Shown here: piece after piece, positions 52,415 through 61,653 of the stretch | Numbering within the stretch: the first letter of the stretch is position 1 | Layout of the letters: every line of letters begins with the position of its first letter | Assembly (NCBI GenBank): GCA_021108215.1 | Contig: JAIORK010000055.1 | Span: forward strand, 83,635 to 147,634 | Direction of reading: 5' to 3' | DNA length: 64,000 bases | Origin: a bacterium | Lineage (GTDB): Bacteria; Oederibacteriota; JAAXVQ01; JAUVAV01 | The notes under the pieces: model-generated | Seen by the model: the letters and a program-made list of their open reading frames with translations, nothing else | Databases searched by the model: none | What the model was told of the DNA's origin: nothing | Program-made: the position numbers and the translations under genes

Positions 52415-55400
52415 TTATTTGCAGCGGCGTTGATAAATCGTGACCGCCGGATCTTCATACGCGATATCCATAAAACGTCCGAATTTTTTTAAACCCGGGC
52501 CTGAAAACGCCTTGCGCTCGTTTTCACCTACAAAGACATATTCCACTTGATAACGGTCCATCACAGCCAGAGCTTCCTGGGAATCCAAGGACCGGTAGAT
52601 GCGTTCCGCATCCCGGGTATGGCTCCCGGTCAGCTCCGGATCATATCGCATTTGCTCTTCCTGACCGATCCATCCGATCAATGTCGGCTGACCGGTAAAA
52701 ATGGCAATCCGCGTATCAAAACAATTATAGCCGCGATAGCCCGGCGCCTCTAAAACAATGTCGGCGTTTTTAATGTTTTCATTAATCCAACGGAGCGCCG
52801 CCGCTTCTTTGGGCAGCATGCGCTGCAAATAGGCAAAACCGCTCAGCGTAGGATTTTTAAATTCAGAACAAAGCCGCATCCGGTTATACAAAGAGATCGG
52901 CGAATACAGCGACAAAACAAATACAATTGCAATCAAGACCGCCACCCAGGCCAAGCGCAAATAATCCTGTTTCGGGCGGACCGCCCACGCAACCGGCGCC
53001 CCGATGATACAAACAAACAGGGTTCCGGCCAGCCAGGGCATGCTTAAAATTTCTTGATAGTAATTGGCAATCCCCCAAAGCAGGAGCACCCCGACTCCCC
53101 CGCCCGGCAGCCACCACCATGGCTTTTGCCGCCAAAATTTCGACCATACTTTCGCCGTCTCTTTTTTTCCGGAAAACACGGCTGCTAAAAATGTTGCCGA
53201 GGACAATGCGAAATAAATCCAGGCAACCATATAAAATTTAAACACAGTGTTCATGCGGCTCATATCGCCCCCAACACCCATAAAATCACGGATATGCACC
53301 AGTTCACAACCCAAAACAATTCCCAGACCGATCACTGCCAAAATCATGGCCATCCGCAGCTGAGGCGTCAAAGATTGCCATCCCAACACATAAACCGCAA
53401 TGATCATCATCACGGAGAGCAACGCCAGCAAGGGTTGGTTGAACAGGGTCAGGAGCAACGCACCGACCAAAACCGAGAGAACACCGTAAACCACAATGGG
53501 ATATTTTTCCCAGAAGGTTTGCAGCACGCGGAGAATTTTCACCCACCAAACCTTGCGTGACTTGGCTGCCCAGCCTAATTTTTTAAGGAACGCAGCCCCC
53601 TGCGGCACCAATTGCATGCCCCAAAATGTAACCAGCACAAATACCGGCAGGCCGAAAAAAATCAAAAATTCCTTGATGTGCGTACGCACGGCCGGATTTA
53701 CAAACGCCAGGGAGGTTGATTGAGGCGTAAAATTTTTATGGAAAAAGAAGAACAGAAACAAACCGCCGATCACCAGACGTACCCAGGCCAAACCCGCGAT
53801 ACCCAGCGCCCGCCACGGCATGGTTTTTCCTTTGCGTTCTTCCAGCGCCTTGGCAGCCAACACTCCCAGAATCAAAAAAGCATACGGAGGAAAATTCCAG
53901 GTATTGATTGCCGAAAGCGATCCCAACGTGAGTGCGATTATAAAAAAAGTCAATCCTCTTTCCGTACCATTGCGGCCGGTGGCTTCCGGCATGAGCTGAT
54001 TTTTTTGATTAGCCGGCAGGAGAACATTCAAACCCCAACCGATGATGGGCAAAGAATACGGAATGGCGATAATATGTGCATGCAAATCCCCATATAAAAA
54101 TGAGAACCAGGGCATCTCATTAATCGTACCCTTAATCAAACGCGTGGGATTCCAGATAAATTCAAACCGCCCGGCATGACGAATGGTCTCGGTCCATACT
54201 TTCCCTACACTGCCGAGCATATCATTCCAGTGCATATGCCGGGTAAACGGCTCCAGGAGATAAAAAAACGTATGTAAATTGCCAAACATCGCTGCTGCCA
54301 CAGCTGCGGCAATGCCCCACCGCCGCTTGCCGGTCAAACCTACACCCAGACCATACACCCCGGTCATGGTGAGGGCAAATAAAAAGGCAATACATATCTG
54401 ATAGGAATATTCGGGTGCCGCACCGATCAATTTTGCCAGAATACCGAGAATCACCTGGCCGTAGTAATAATAATTAATCGAGTAGCCGCTTAGCCAGGGA
54501 TCAAACGGCGGAAAATGCAAGCTCTTGTAAACCGCGGTGAAAAAGCTAACCCCCATGGGTTCGCCGCCGCCATTGTAACCTTGCCCCCAGGGATTATTGA
54601 TATCCGGATTATACATTTTGGTGAGCATATAGCCGACAAACGCAATTAAAAAAACCGCCTCCGCACTCATCCAGAATTTGCCGCGGGTGCGGAAAAATTC
54701 AGTGATTTCCGTACGCCGCTGGGATGCCCAGTACAGCGAGGCCCCGCCTAAAATCAGCAGCACCAAAAAAGTCGTTCCCTGCAAATGGCGCATGATCCCG
54801 GCTGAAACCAACATCCAGGTGGCCCAAGTCAGCACCAGGGTTCCCACAATTTTTGAGAGCGCCACCCCCGAATCCGGTAAACGCGGAAAAAGACTCAGAC
54901 AAAGCGGGATGGTTAACAGCCCGATTATTTCGATCACCAAAATCCATGCCAAGGCCGCAGTGAAGCTATTAAGTTTTCCTAAAATAAATTTGGGGCTCCC
55001 CTGGGATTTCCCGATATTGGCGTTGATAACGGTGGGTATGGGAGTGGCAACTGCCAGCGGCGCAACTTTTTTCCCCGGCTGAGTTGTTTTTAAATCAGGC
55101 TTCGGCTGTCCGCTCGCCCGTGCCTTGATTTCCGCAATCCGGGTATCCAGCCGCTTGGTCAGTTCCGCCTGACGAAGTTCCGGTCCTTGACGCTGAAAAA
55201 GAAAAACATGCGGATGGTCATAGAGTGTGAAACTCTCGTCTGCTTTGTCATCCGGGAACATCTTGCCAAAAAGCCTGGGATAATTGGAAAAATCAGCTGC
55301 CAGTTTAAATCCCAGTTGTTCCTCAAACATGAGTTCATAATAAGCGGCATTAATCGGGTAACGCTCGATGAGCCTGCGATAGACAGCGTGGGCGCGGGTA

Positions 55401-57163
55401 TCTGCCATGACAATGAGATCATTTTTTTGCAACATACTGATAATAATCTCGCGCTTACGCGGTGTGTCCGGTTCCTGGACCGGGAACTTATTCATTCGGA
55501 AACGCTTAGGGTGCATGCCTTTGACATGCGTGGGAAGATCATCTCCCCACTCCTCATTTAAAATCGAGGTCGGCCTAAGCTTGCCCTGATACGGCGACGT
55601 GGTTGGCAACTCCTCCTGGATCCAGCGGGAGGCCGCGATCCAGGGATGTTCATTTTGATAGGTTGAGACAAATGCCAGACTCCATAAAAATGCGGCACCC
55701 GCTACCAGCAGCATAAAGCCCACGGCTGCCTGGCGCAGCTGTTTCACCGGTGCCGCCTTGATAAACCCCAACAACAGGTGTGCGCTTAGCAAACAAAAAA
55801 CCGGCGTGAGTGGAAGCATGTAGCGGTTAAATTTGGCAAATGAATTTCCCACAATCAGGAAATACGGTACACTGAACCCGAGCACGATCCACCAAACACC
55901 GGTTGCCTGAAAAAATTTAAGGACCACTTTCTTTTTTCGGGTCCAAGCCGCCTGCAGCAACCGGACCATTCCTGCCACTGGATAAGCTAAAAACGCGAGC
56001 ACCGAGATCGTTCCCAACAGATGGCCCATGGTGTAGCGAATCAGATTTTTAAAATAATACAGATAGGGTACGGTAAAAAGATACTGGCGGTTATACGGAA
56101 CATCCGCTTTACCGGTTACCAGAATCCGCTGCTGCTCATTTTGATTGGTCCAGAACCGGTCCCAATCTAAAATAGCATGCGGCATGGCAATAAAAAACAC
56201 TGCCAGTGTAATGCCGGCTGTCATGGCCAAATCCTGCCATAACGAGAGCCGCCGTTCTACCGGGCAGCGCGTCAAAGCCAGTAAATGGCCGATTCCCACC
56301 GCCAGCACCAATGGCGCAGAACTGGTTTTGGTGGCTGCGGCCAGTCCCAAAAACACACCGGCCAAAATGTAATATTTACGCTCACCGGTCTGACCCATGG
56401 CCACGGCCCAGTAAATCGTTCCCATGGTCAACATCCCCAAAGGAACATCCACGACAAAAAAATGGGCCATCTGAATATTCAAAACCGTAAAGCTTAGCAA
56501 TGCGGCTGCCAGTAATCCCAAACGACGGCCGGCTTGGCCGCCTAAAATCCGAACCCCCAAAAGATAGGTAAATACAATTGTCCCTAAATCAAAAAAGGCC
56601 GAGAGCATGCGGCCTGACCAGATAACAAAACGATTGGTATCCATCGGTCCGAACCATGCTGCAATGGCCGCGACAAAATCCTTAATCAAAGCCAGCAAAT
56701 AAAGCGGAAAGGTACCATACTGCAACCCGGTCGGTGCCTCAGGATAAGAAAGCTGACTCACCACGCCGAAAATCCAGCGTTCATCCGGATGAAACTGGCG
56801 GTCCATATACCAATCCGGCTGAATCAATCTAAAGATCATGGCAAAAACCATAACCACGCCCAACCAGGCAGCCTCTGGATTGGCTTGTGTAAATCCCTGG
56901 ATTGCCTGCCATTGTTTCTCAATCCAAAGTCGTAGAGAAAAACCGCGCGAGCGACGGCGACGTACCGTGGTTACGGTTTTCCGGACCGCTTTGACACCTT
57001 TTTTCTGCACCGCAGTGCGCACCGTTTTTTTCGGACCAATTTTAGCAATTGATTTAACAACGGTTTTTTTTCGCACAACAGGTTTTTTTGCCGCAGTTTT
57101 CCTGACCGGCTTTTTTTTAATTTTTTTAGTTAGGGTTCGTACTATTTTTTTTGTTTTCTTCAT
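52415..57163 (-). CDS. Giant membrane protein: GT39-type glycosyltransferase fused to DUF2298
   Basis: The 1582-residue product has three parts. Residues 1-73 are extremely basic and repetitive (Lys, Arg, Thr, Val, Ala; for example KKTVVKSIAKIGPKKTVRT), like histone H1. Residues about 95-560 are a PMT/GT39-type transferase with the lumenal D127-E128 pair in RQFHPDERWIFG, many helices and a soluble domain. The C-terminal half from about 740 is a DUF2298 membrane protein (SGYSINYYYYGQVILGILAKLIGAAPEYSYQICIAFLFALTMTGVYG) ending in a soluble tail with APGYRGYNCFDTRIAIFTGQPTLIGW. It probably moves sugar from a polyprenyl-phosphate donor. The UbiA-type gene ends 3 bp upstream, so the two are coupled. 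Confidence 0.82.
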   Translation of the reverse strand: MKKTKKIVRTLTKKIKKKPVRKTAAKKPVVRKKTVVKSIAKIGPKKTVRTAVQKKGVKAVRKTVTTVRRRRSRGFSLRLWIEKQWQAIQGFTQANPEAAWLGVVMVFAMIFRLIQPDWYMDRQFHPDERWIFGVVSQLSYPEAPTGLQYGTFPLYLLALIKDFVAAIAAWFGPMDTNRFVIWSGRMLSAFFDLGTIVFTYLLGVRILGGQAGRRLGLLAAALLSFTVLNIQMAHFFVVDVPLGMLTMGTIYWAVAMGQTGERKYYILAGVFLGLAAATKTSSAPLVLAVGIGHLLALTRCPVERRLSLWQDLAMTAGITLAVFFIAMPHAILDWDRFWTNQNEQQRILVTGKADVPYNRQYLFTVPYLYYFKNLIRYTMGHLLGTISVLAFLAYPVAGMVRLLQAAWTRKKKVVLKFFQATGVWWIVLGFSVPYFLIVGNSFAKFNRYMLPLTPVFCLLSAHLLLGFIKAAPVKQLRQAAVGFMLLVAGAAFLWSLAFVSTYQNEHPWIAASRWIQEELPTTSPYQGKLRPTSILNEEWGDDLPTHVKGMHPKRFRMNKFPVQEPDTPRKREIIISMLQKNDLIVMADTRAHAVYRRLIERYPINAAYYELMFEEQLGFKLAADFSNYPRLFGKMFPDDKADESFTLYDHPHVFLFQRQGPELRQAELTKRLDTRIAEIKARASGQPKPDLKTTQPGKKVAPLAVATPIPTVINANIGKSQGSPKFILGKLNSFTAALAWILVIEIIGLLTIPLCLSLFPRLPDSGVALSKIVGTLVLTWATWMLVSAGIMRHLQGTTFLVLLILGGASLYWASQRRTEITEFFRTRGKFWMSAEAVFLIAFVGYMLTKMYNPDINNPWGQGYNGGGEPMGVSFFTAVYKSLHFPPFDPWLSGYSINYYYYGQVILGILAKLIGAAPEYSYQICIAFLFALTMTGVYGLGVGLTGKRRWGIAAAVAAAMFGNLHTFFYLLEPFTRHMHWNDMLGSVGKVWTETIRHAGRFEFIWNPTRLIKGTINEMPWFSFLYGDLHAHIIAIPYSLPIIGWGLNVLLPANQKNQLMPEATGRNGTERGLTFFIIALTLGSLSAINTWNFPPYAFLILGVLAAKALEERKGKTMPWRALGIAGLAWVRLVIGGLFLFFFFHKNFTPQSTSLAFVNPAVRTHIKEFLIFFGLPVFVLVTFWGMQLVPQGAAFLKKLGWAAKSRKVWWVKILRVLQTFWEKYPIVVYGVLSVLVGALLLTLFNQPLLALLSVMMIIAVYVLGWQSLTPQLRMAMILAVIGLGIVLGCELVHIRDFMGVGGDMSRMNTVFKFYMVAWIYFALSSATFLAAVFSGKKETAKVWSKFWRQKPWWWLPGGGVGVLLLWGIANYYQEILSMPWLAGTLFVCIIGAPVAWAVRPKQDYLRLAWVAVLIAIVFVLSLYSPISLYNRMRLCSEFKNPTLSGFAYLQRMLPKEAAALRWINENIKNADIVLEAPGYRGYNCFDTRIAIFTGQPTLIGWIGQEEQMRYDPELTGSHTRDAERIYRSLDSQEALAVMDRYQVEYVFVGENERKAFSGPGLKKFGRFMDIAYEDPAVTIYQRRCK

Positions 57164-57166
57164 AAC

Positions 57167-58039
57167 TCATCCCATGTGAAGTATAAAACCGACCATGATG
57201 GTCCAAAGTAGAATAACAATGATCAGCGGTTTATCGCGCAAGAGAATTAACTCCGGTGCGCCGCCCAGGTTTTTTTGATACACCAGATAAAGATAACGTA
57301 AAATGCCGTAAATCACCAACGGAACGGTCAGCATCAAGTACTGATGCGCTTGCGCGGTTGGCGACGTAAATGCGTACAGCGAATAAGCAATAATGGTCGC
57401 AGATGCCACCACACTCATAAACTGATCCAGCATCTCCGGGGAGTATTCCTCCAATGACTTACGATGCGTTGTCGCCTTATCCCCCATGGTCACCAGCTCA
57501 TGCCGGCGTTTGGCAAATCCCAGAAACAGCGAGAGCAGTGCGGTCACAATTAAAAGCCAGGGCGAAATCGGGACATGAATCACCAGTGCGCCGGCCGCGG
57601 CCCGGAGTACAAATCCGGTGGTCACAATAAAAACATCTAAAATGACAAAATGCTTCAATCCGAAAGAATAGGCGATATTTAAAATCAGATAAATAAAAAC
57701 AGCGAGCGCAAAAATAGTGGAGAGCAGCATGCCCCAACCCAGGCTGATAATCACCAGCAAAGCCGCACCCCATAGCGCAGTGCGTGAAGAGAGCAGCCCG
57801 GCAGCCAAAGGACGTTTTTTCTTTTTCGGATGATGACGGTCCTGTTCCAGATCACGCACATCATTGATAATATACACCGCACCCGAAGCCGTACAAAAGA
57901 TAATAAAAGCCTGAAAAACTTTGAACAACATATCAGGATGGGTGAAATTAGCAGAAAAAATCAGCCCGGCAAAAACCACCAAATTCTTAGTCCACTGCTT
58001 GGGCCGGATAAGTTGTAGAAAAACCATGGATTTGTTCAT
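57167..58039 (-). CDS. UbiA-family prenyltransferase (decaprenyl-phosphate phosphoribosyltransferase-like)
   Basis: The 290-residue membrane protein has about eight helices and the UbiA metal-binding signature N59-D-x2-D63-x3-D67 in INDVRDLEQDRHHPKKKKRPLAAG. The KKRPLAAG element and the later RHELVTMGDKATTHRKSLEEYSPEMLDQFMSV match the DPPR synthase branch (Rv3806c-like), which makes polyprenyl-phosphate phosphoribose. Its product could be the sugar donor for the neighbouring GT39-DUF2298 protein. The ATG has AAAAGGG upstream. Confidence 0.85.
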   Translation of the reverse strand: MNKSMVFLQLIRPKQWTKNLVVFAGLIFSANFTHPDMLFKVFQAFIIFCTASGAVYIINDVRDLEQDRHHPKKKKRPLAAGLLSSRTALWGAALLVIISLGWGMLLSTIFALAVFIYLILNIAYSFGLKHFVILDVFIVTTGFVLRAAAGALVIHVPISPWLLIVTALLSLFLGFAKRRHELVTMGDKATTHRKSLEEYSPEMLDQFMSVVASATIIAYSLYAFTSPTAQAHQYLMLTVPLVIYGILRYLYLVYQKNLGGAPELILLRDKPLIIVILLWTIMVGFILHMG

Positions 58040-58493
58040 GAATTCCCTTTTAAAATAGGATAATTAAAGGAAATGGTACCACTGAAAGCAATCAGGTGTC
58101 AAGACGGATGTCGGGAAGTTATAATAATGAATGAAGTAGCTTAAAGCTAAGCACTGTTCACCGCATACCCGGAAGACGGGCACGAGGAGCGCTGAGGACG
58201 CAGAGATTTTTAATCTTTGATGCTTTTAGATCTTATTGCCTTTACCCTATTTACGCTTTTATCTTATTCTGCTTTTCTCCGCGTTCTAAGCGTTCTCCGT
58301 GGTTGAATACTTTTCGCTTTCATGCCTTTACCCTACTTGCCTTCATCCGTGCTTATCAAAGCCTTTATCCGGAGCTATCCGGGTGAACCTTGTGTCCCTA
58401 CGCTTTTAAAGCCTTTTCGCCCTTCCCCTTCAGCATTGAAATTTAAAAGCTTATTTGGACAACCTGACGCCATCCCCCACCAATGGCAATCCA
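58040..58493. other. 454-bp intergenic region
   Basis: No gene is supported. The region is T/C-rich on the plus strand. It should include the promoter of the ubiA-type operon. Nothing else is recognised. Confidence 0.4.
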
Positions 58494-58733
58494 TTATGAT
58501 TTTAGTTGGTTCACGTGTCGTTGCAGCGCCTCGGCCAGCCATACCTTGATGATGGATTGGCGGGTAATGCCCAGCCGGCGGGCTTCTTCGTCCAGCGACT
58601 GGATCATCCAGACCGGAATATCCACATTCACGCGTTTTTGCTCCTGTTCCGGCCGGCGCGCTTTCTTGAGATTGAGATGTTTACTCACATCCTTATTGTC
58701 ATCAAATTGCTTATCAAATGTTTTCGCTTTCAT
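58494..58733 (-). CDS. brnA: BrnA-type antitoxin
   Basis: The 79-residue protein has a basic, charged N-terminus (KTFDKQFDDNKDVSKHLNLKKARRPEQEQKRVNVDIPVWMIQSLDEEARRLGITRQSIIKVWLAEAL) whose C-terminal half is a ribbon-helix-helix DNA-binding fold. It fits the BrnA antitoxin of the BrnTA system, which neutralises BrnT and represses the operon. It overlaps the toxin gene by 20 bp. Confidence 0.8.
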   Translation of the reverse strand: MKAKTFDKQFDDNKDVSKHLNLKKARRPEQEQKRVNVDIPVWMIQSLDEEARRLGITRQSIIKVWLAEALQRHVNQLKS

Positions 58734-58983
58734 AGTACCCCACCTCTACTTTTCTGGACCGGCGCACGGAAATGATCCGTATACTGCCACTCCGATAGGT
58801 GATCACAGCTGACCACCACTTGTCATCAATTTTTCCAATGACCAAGTAACGTGCTTCGTCCTCTGTGTCTGCCGGTATCTCCAGGTAATGACCATCCTGC
58901 CAGATGGCCTTCGCTTGCTCAAAATCAATGCCATGCTTTCTCTTGTTGACCGCGCTCTTTTCAGGATCATATTCAAACAGCAT
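58714..58983 (-). CDS. brnT: BrnT-type ribonuclease toxin
   Basis: The 89-residue protein follows BrnT closely: FEYDPEKSAVNKRKHGIDFEQAKAIWQD, YLVIGKIDDKWWSAVITYR and IRIISVRRSRKVEVGYYE. BrnT is an RNase toxin of the RelE fold, and its catalytic basic and polar residues lie in these segments. A strong promoter-like pair (TTGTGA, 17 nt, TATAAT) lies just upstream, with only 4 nt between the -10 box and the ATG. It is the first gene of the pair. Confidence 0.88.
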   Translation of the reverse strand: MLFEYDPEKSAVNKRKHGIDFEQAKAIWQDGHYLEIPADTEDEARYLVIGKIDDKWWSAVITYRSGSIRIISVRRSRKVEVGYYESENI

Positions 58984-58987
58984 ATTT

Positions 58988-59016
58988 ATTATACCCTTTC
59001 TATACCTTTTTCACAA
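58988..59016 (-). promoter_or_regulatory. Promoter-like -35/-10 pair upstream of brnT
   Basis: On the minus strand TTGTGA (59011-59016) and TATAAT (58988-58993) are 17 nt apart. The ATG begins only 4 nt after the -10 box, so transcription from here would give a leaderless message. Confidence 0.45.
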
Positions 59017-59184
59017 TACGCAATTGCCGGGACCTTATGCTATTTGACTGATTTTTACTGAATTTATTGCGAAAATATCTGGAATAAAAAAGAGACAGCC
59101 GAAAACCCAGCCGCCCAAGACCAAAGGACTTACCCAGGCATACATCCGCTTATTCCAGGATACCTTTCACAAGCCGCGCCGGCT

Positions 59185-59376
59185 TCACCCCCAGCAGCCC
59201 CTCGCGATCCGGAAGAGCTCTGTCAGATAATGCGTTGTTCCTGCTTCAATTTGCTTGTACCGCTTGATTGACATCCCCTGCCGACGGATCGCATTGAGCG
59301 GGATTTGGCGGAGTACTCTCATACGCCTGTATCTTCTGCCGAGTTTTAACCACATCAGGTCATCTGATTCCCTCAT
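59185..59376 (-). CDS. Possible short XRE-like regulator
   Basis: The 63-residue product MWLKLGRRYRRMRVLRQIPLNAIRRQGMSIKRYKQIEAGTTHYLTELFRIARGCWG resembles a short helix-turn-helix of the XRE type: a GRRYRRMRVLR start, IKRYKQIEAG in the recognition region and ELFRIARG. It could be an antitoxin-like repressor divergent to the XRE gene at 59499. Support is weak; it may be a degenerate gene. Confidence 0.35.
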   Translation of the reverse strand: MRESDDLMWLKLGRRYRRMRVLRQIPLNAIRRQGMSIKRYKQIEAGTTHYLTELFRIARGCWG

Positions 59377-59423
59377 GATTCCCTCCTCATAGCGCCGATA
59401 CTGAAATTAGTAGTTTACCAAAG

Positions 59424-59477
59424 GTGAGTATACTCACGTAGATGACACATGTCAAGTGTTGTTTAATATACTCACGT
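59424..59477. promoter_or_regulatory. Divergent operator region of the XRE locus
   Basis: A perfect palindrome, GTGAGTATACTCAC, lies at 59424-59437, and half of it (TATACTCACG) recurs at 59467-59476. Between them TGACACATGTCA (59443-59454) is a second palindrome. TATACT in each GTGAG-TATACT-CAC unit can be a -10 box. This fits a shared operator-promoter for the two divergent genes. Confidence 0.6.
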
Positions 59478-59498
59478 CGCAAAAAAGGATTGTAAAAA

Positions 59499-59729
59499 AT
59501 GAATAAAAAAGAAATGCCGTCACAAATAAAGGCTTTCCTGGGCCTGATTAAACAAACTAGACTCAAAAAAGGCCTCTCCCATCAGCAATTGGCAGACAAA
59601 GCCGAAATCAATCGGTCAACGGTCAGCCTCATGGAAAGTCATCAACTCGTACCCACCATGAGCGTCGCACTCAAGGTAGCACAAGCTTTGGATGTGAAAT
59701 TGTCAGGAATGATCAAGAAAGTAGAGTAA
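59499..59729 (+). CDS. XRE-family helix-turn-helix regulator
   Basis: The 76-residue protein has a full XRE domain: FLGLIKQTRLKKGLSHQQLADKAEINRSTVSLMESHQLVPTMSVALKVAQALDVKLSGMIKKVE. It should bind the palindromes just upstream and repress itself. The start has a GGATTG site about 6 nt upstream. A truncated copy of this gene lies at 61739-61882. Confidence 0.88.
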   Translation: MNKKEMPSQIKAFLGLIKQTRLKKGLSHQQLADKAEINRSTVSLMESHQLVPTMSVALKVAQALDVKLSGMIKKVE

Positions 59730-59755
59730 AAAATATTTTTCCTGAAGAAGATAAA

Positions 59756-60319
59756 GTGACCGACCTGCAACAATTTTTCAATAAACACGCTTCCGGAAAA
59801 AAAGTTCTACTGTTTTTTATTTTAACGCAACTGGTTTATATGGCGATGTTGTTGGTGACCATTCCAAAAATTTTACACTTCTCAAATGGAATGAAAATAC
59901 TGGATTTAATGCCAACCGGGTATAGTGCGGCATACGCGCAAAAATTATTTAAAACTCTCGGAGCAGCAGGACGCAGCTTTTATCTATTCCAACAAATCCC
60001 GCTCGATCTGCTCTATCCCGGACTATTTGCAGTTTCTTTTTCATTATTATTGGCATTTATTTTTAAACGGACATCTTCTGAAAAAAGCACTCTTCAAAAA
60101 CTTGTCATCTTACCCGTTTTTTCCGGGCTCTTCGATTACCTGGAAAACATCGGTATTATTATCATGCTCAGCATCTATCCAACTTTTCAGGCGTGGTTGG
60201 TCAAGCTCACCAATATCTTTTCCATCCTAAAAAGCCTTTCAACAACCCTGGTGTTTGTTCTATTGATTATTAGCGGTATTGTACTTTTAATAAAACTGAT
60301 TCGAAAAAAAGGAAAGTAA
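59756..60319 (+). CDS. Four-helix membrane protein of unknown function
   Basis: The 187-residue product has helices at about 20-38 (LLFFILTQLVYMAMLLVTI), 90-108 (LYPGLFAVSFSLLLAFIF), 118-138 (LVILPVFSGLFDYLENIGIIIMLS) and 160-182 (TTLVFVLLIISGIVLLIKLI). GTG at 59756 is the start, with a weak ribosome site; it lies 26 bp after the XRE stop and is probably in the same operon. No family is recognised. XRE-regulated small membrane proteins are known in stress or mobile loci, but no role is assigned. Confidence 0.6.
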   Translation: MTDLQQFFNKHASGKKVLLFFILTQLVYMAMLLVTIPKILHFSNGMKILDLMPTGYSAAYAQKLFKTLGAAGRSFYLFQQIPLDLLYPGLFAVSFSLLLAFIFKRTSSEKSTLQKLVILPVFSGLFDYLENIGIIIMLSIYPTFQAWLVKLTNIFSILKSLSTTLVFVLLIISGIVLLIKLIRKKGK

Positions 60320-60532
60320 GATCATAGTTAAGGTGGTCAACCGGGATGTAGTGATTGGTGCCGAACTTCAAGGAAGTTATTCAGTTATTCGGACTACGTT
60401 CCCGATCATAAAGGGTTTTCTTGATAAGGGAAAGTGGGCCGAGCGGAGGTAGTGATTTTCTGGTTAACCGTCTAGTCCGAATCCGTCCCGCGTCATCAAC
60501 CATATTATCAAAGCTCGATCTTTTAAATTATT

Positions 60533-61096
60533 TCATTTTATTAATTTAATTCCCATCCATTCGGCCGCACTAATTACTTCGGGCATATCAATATTCAATA
60601 CTGTTGGTCCATCTATAATTTTTACTTTGCCACTTACTCGTGATCCGAATAGCGTAACATTGACCCATTTCGATTCAAGCGCAGACCACCATTTAAATCC
60701 ATCATAACCCTTTTCGTACAATTTCCTCGATACACTTTGAGTAAGTTCTCTGTCATGTGTCGCAATATACGCCGGCTCTATATTTAAATCAATAAGATTT
60801 TTCGCACGACAACAATCAATTATTTTCACATTTCCCTCAAGGTGTATTTTCACAATTGCATGAACTGTTCCATCAGGGTGTTCAAAATATCGCTGGCTAA
60901 TTTTATCTTTTAAATTACGAAAGTTCTGTAGCACTTCGGCAATACTCGATATTGGATCTTCCGTTCCATACAAAACTCCCGTTTCAGAAATATCATGCCG
61001 GCCCGCACCTTGCAATAGCGTTGGTATCCATAAGGCCCCGCCCCTCTCATTGGGCTTCTTTGTTGGTTCCCATCTAAAGTGTCTATACAGATTCAT
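60533..61096 (-). CDS. RES-domain toxin
   Basis: The 187-residue product carries the RES signature elements: YRHFRW with the Arg, GALWIPTLLQGAGRHDISETGVLYGTEDPISSIAEVLQ with the Glu, and TLFGSRVSGKVKIID with the Ser. RES proteins are NAD+-degrading toxins. It starts 2 bp after the stop of the Xre-type antitoxin. Its length agrees with family members. It forms a toxin-antitoxin pair with the upstream gene. Confidence 0.82.
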   Translation of the reverse strand: MNLYRHFRWEPTKKPNERGGALWIPTLLQGAGRHDISETGVLYGTEDPISSIAEVLQNFRNLKDKISQRYFEHPDGTVHAIVKIHLEGNVKIIDCCRAKNLIDLNIEPAYIATHDRELTQSVSRKLYEKGYDGFKWWSALESKWVNVTLFGSRVSGKVKIIDGPTVLNIDMPEVISAAEWMGIKLIK

Positions 61097-61098
61097 TT

Positions 61099-61518
61099 CT
61101 ACGCATATGACCCCGCAATCGTTTGTTTTGCCGCTAGAATGACATCATCAATTTGACCTTTTCTTATAAGATCAATGGGTCTTTTATTTCCAAGATGTGC
61201 ATTTGTGCCTTTCAACCAACTCAATGCAACATCCTCATAGTAGTAACTTATAAGCAAAGTAAATAAATGAGCAAGCGCGGCTATTTTTTGAACATTTTCC
61301 GCATCAGGAAATTCTCCCTTCTGCCATTTCGTAATTCTTGATCGGTCGACTTGTAATAAATCAGCCACTTTTGTTTTTTTTCTAGCCACTTCCTCAATAA
61401 AATCCAGTTCGGCTTTTTGCATCACATGAAATTTTCCGCTTCCTTCATGCCCCCGCACATGAAGCCTACTCTGTCTAGAAGCAGTACCACGATTGGCAGA
61501 CATATTCTTTTTCATCAT
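61099..61518 (-). CDS. Xre/ParS-MbcA type antitoxin
   Basis: The product (about 139 residues from ATG 61518) has a helix-turn-helix region KAELDFIEEVARKKTKVADLLQVDRSRITKWQKGEFPDAENVQKIAAL and a C-terminal DUF2384 segment, ALSWLKGTNAHLGNKRPIDLIRKGQIDDVILAAKQTIAGSYA, as in antitoxins that pair with RES toxins. GAGGTG precedes the start. It binds RES and represses the operon through the repeats at 61663-61694. Confidence 0.8.
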   Translation of the reverse strand: MMKKNMSANRGTASRQSRLHVRGHEGSGKFHVMQKAELDFIEEVARKKTKVADLLQVDRSRITKWQKGEFPDAENVQKIAALAHLFTLLISYYYEDVALSWLKGTNAHLGNKRPIDLIRKGQIDDVILAAKQTIAGSYA

Positions 61519-61653
61519 AAACACCTCACGTTTTTTTGGGGCAAGCCCTCACAAGCTTACAAGACAAACTGGCACATCCCAACAATGTGCCTAAAGCAAA
61601 ATTAGCGTTTTACCCTCCTCCTTCCAATTCTCGGTATTTCCTCTTCAAACACG

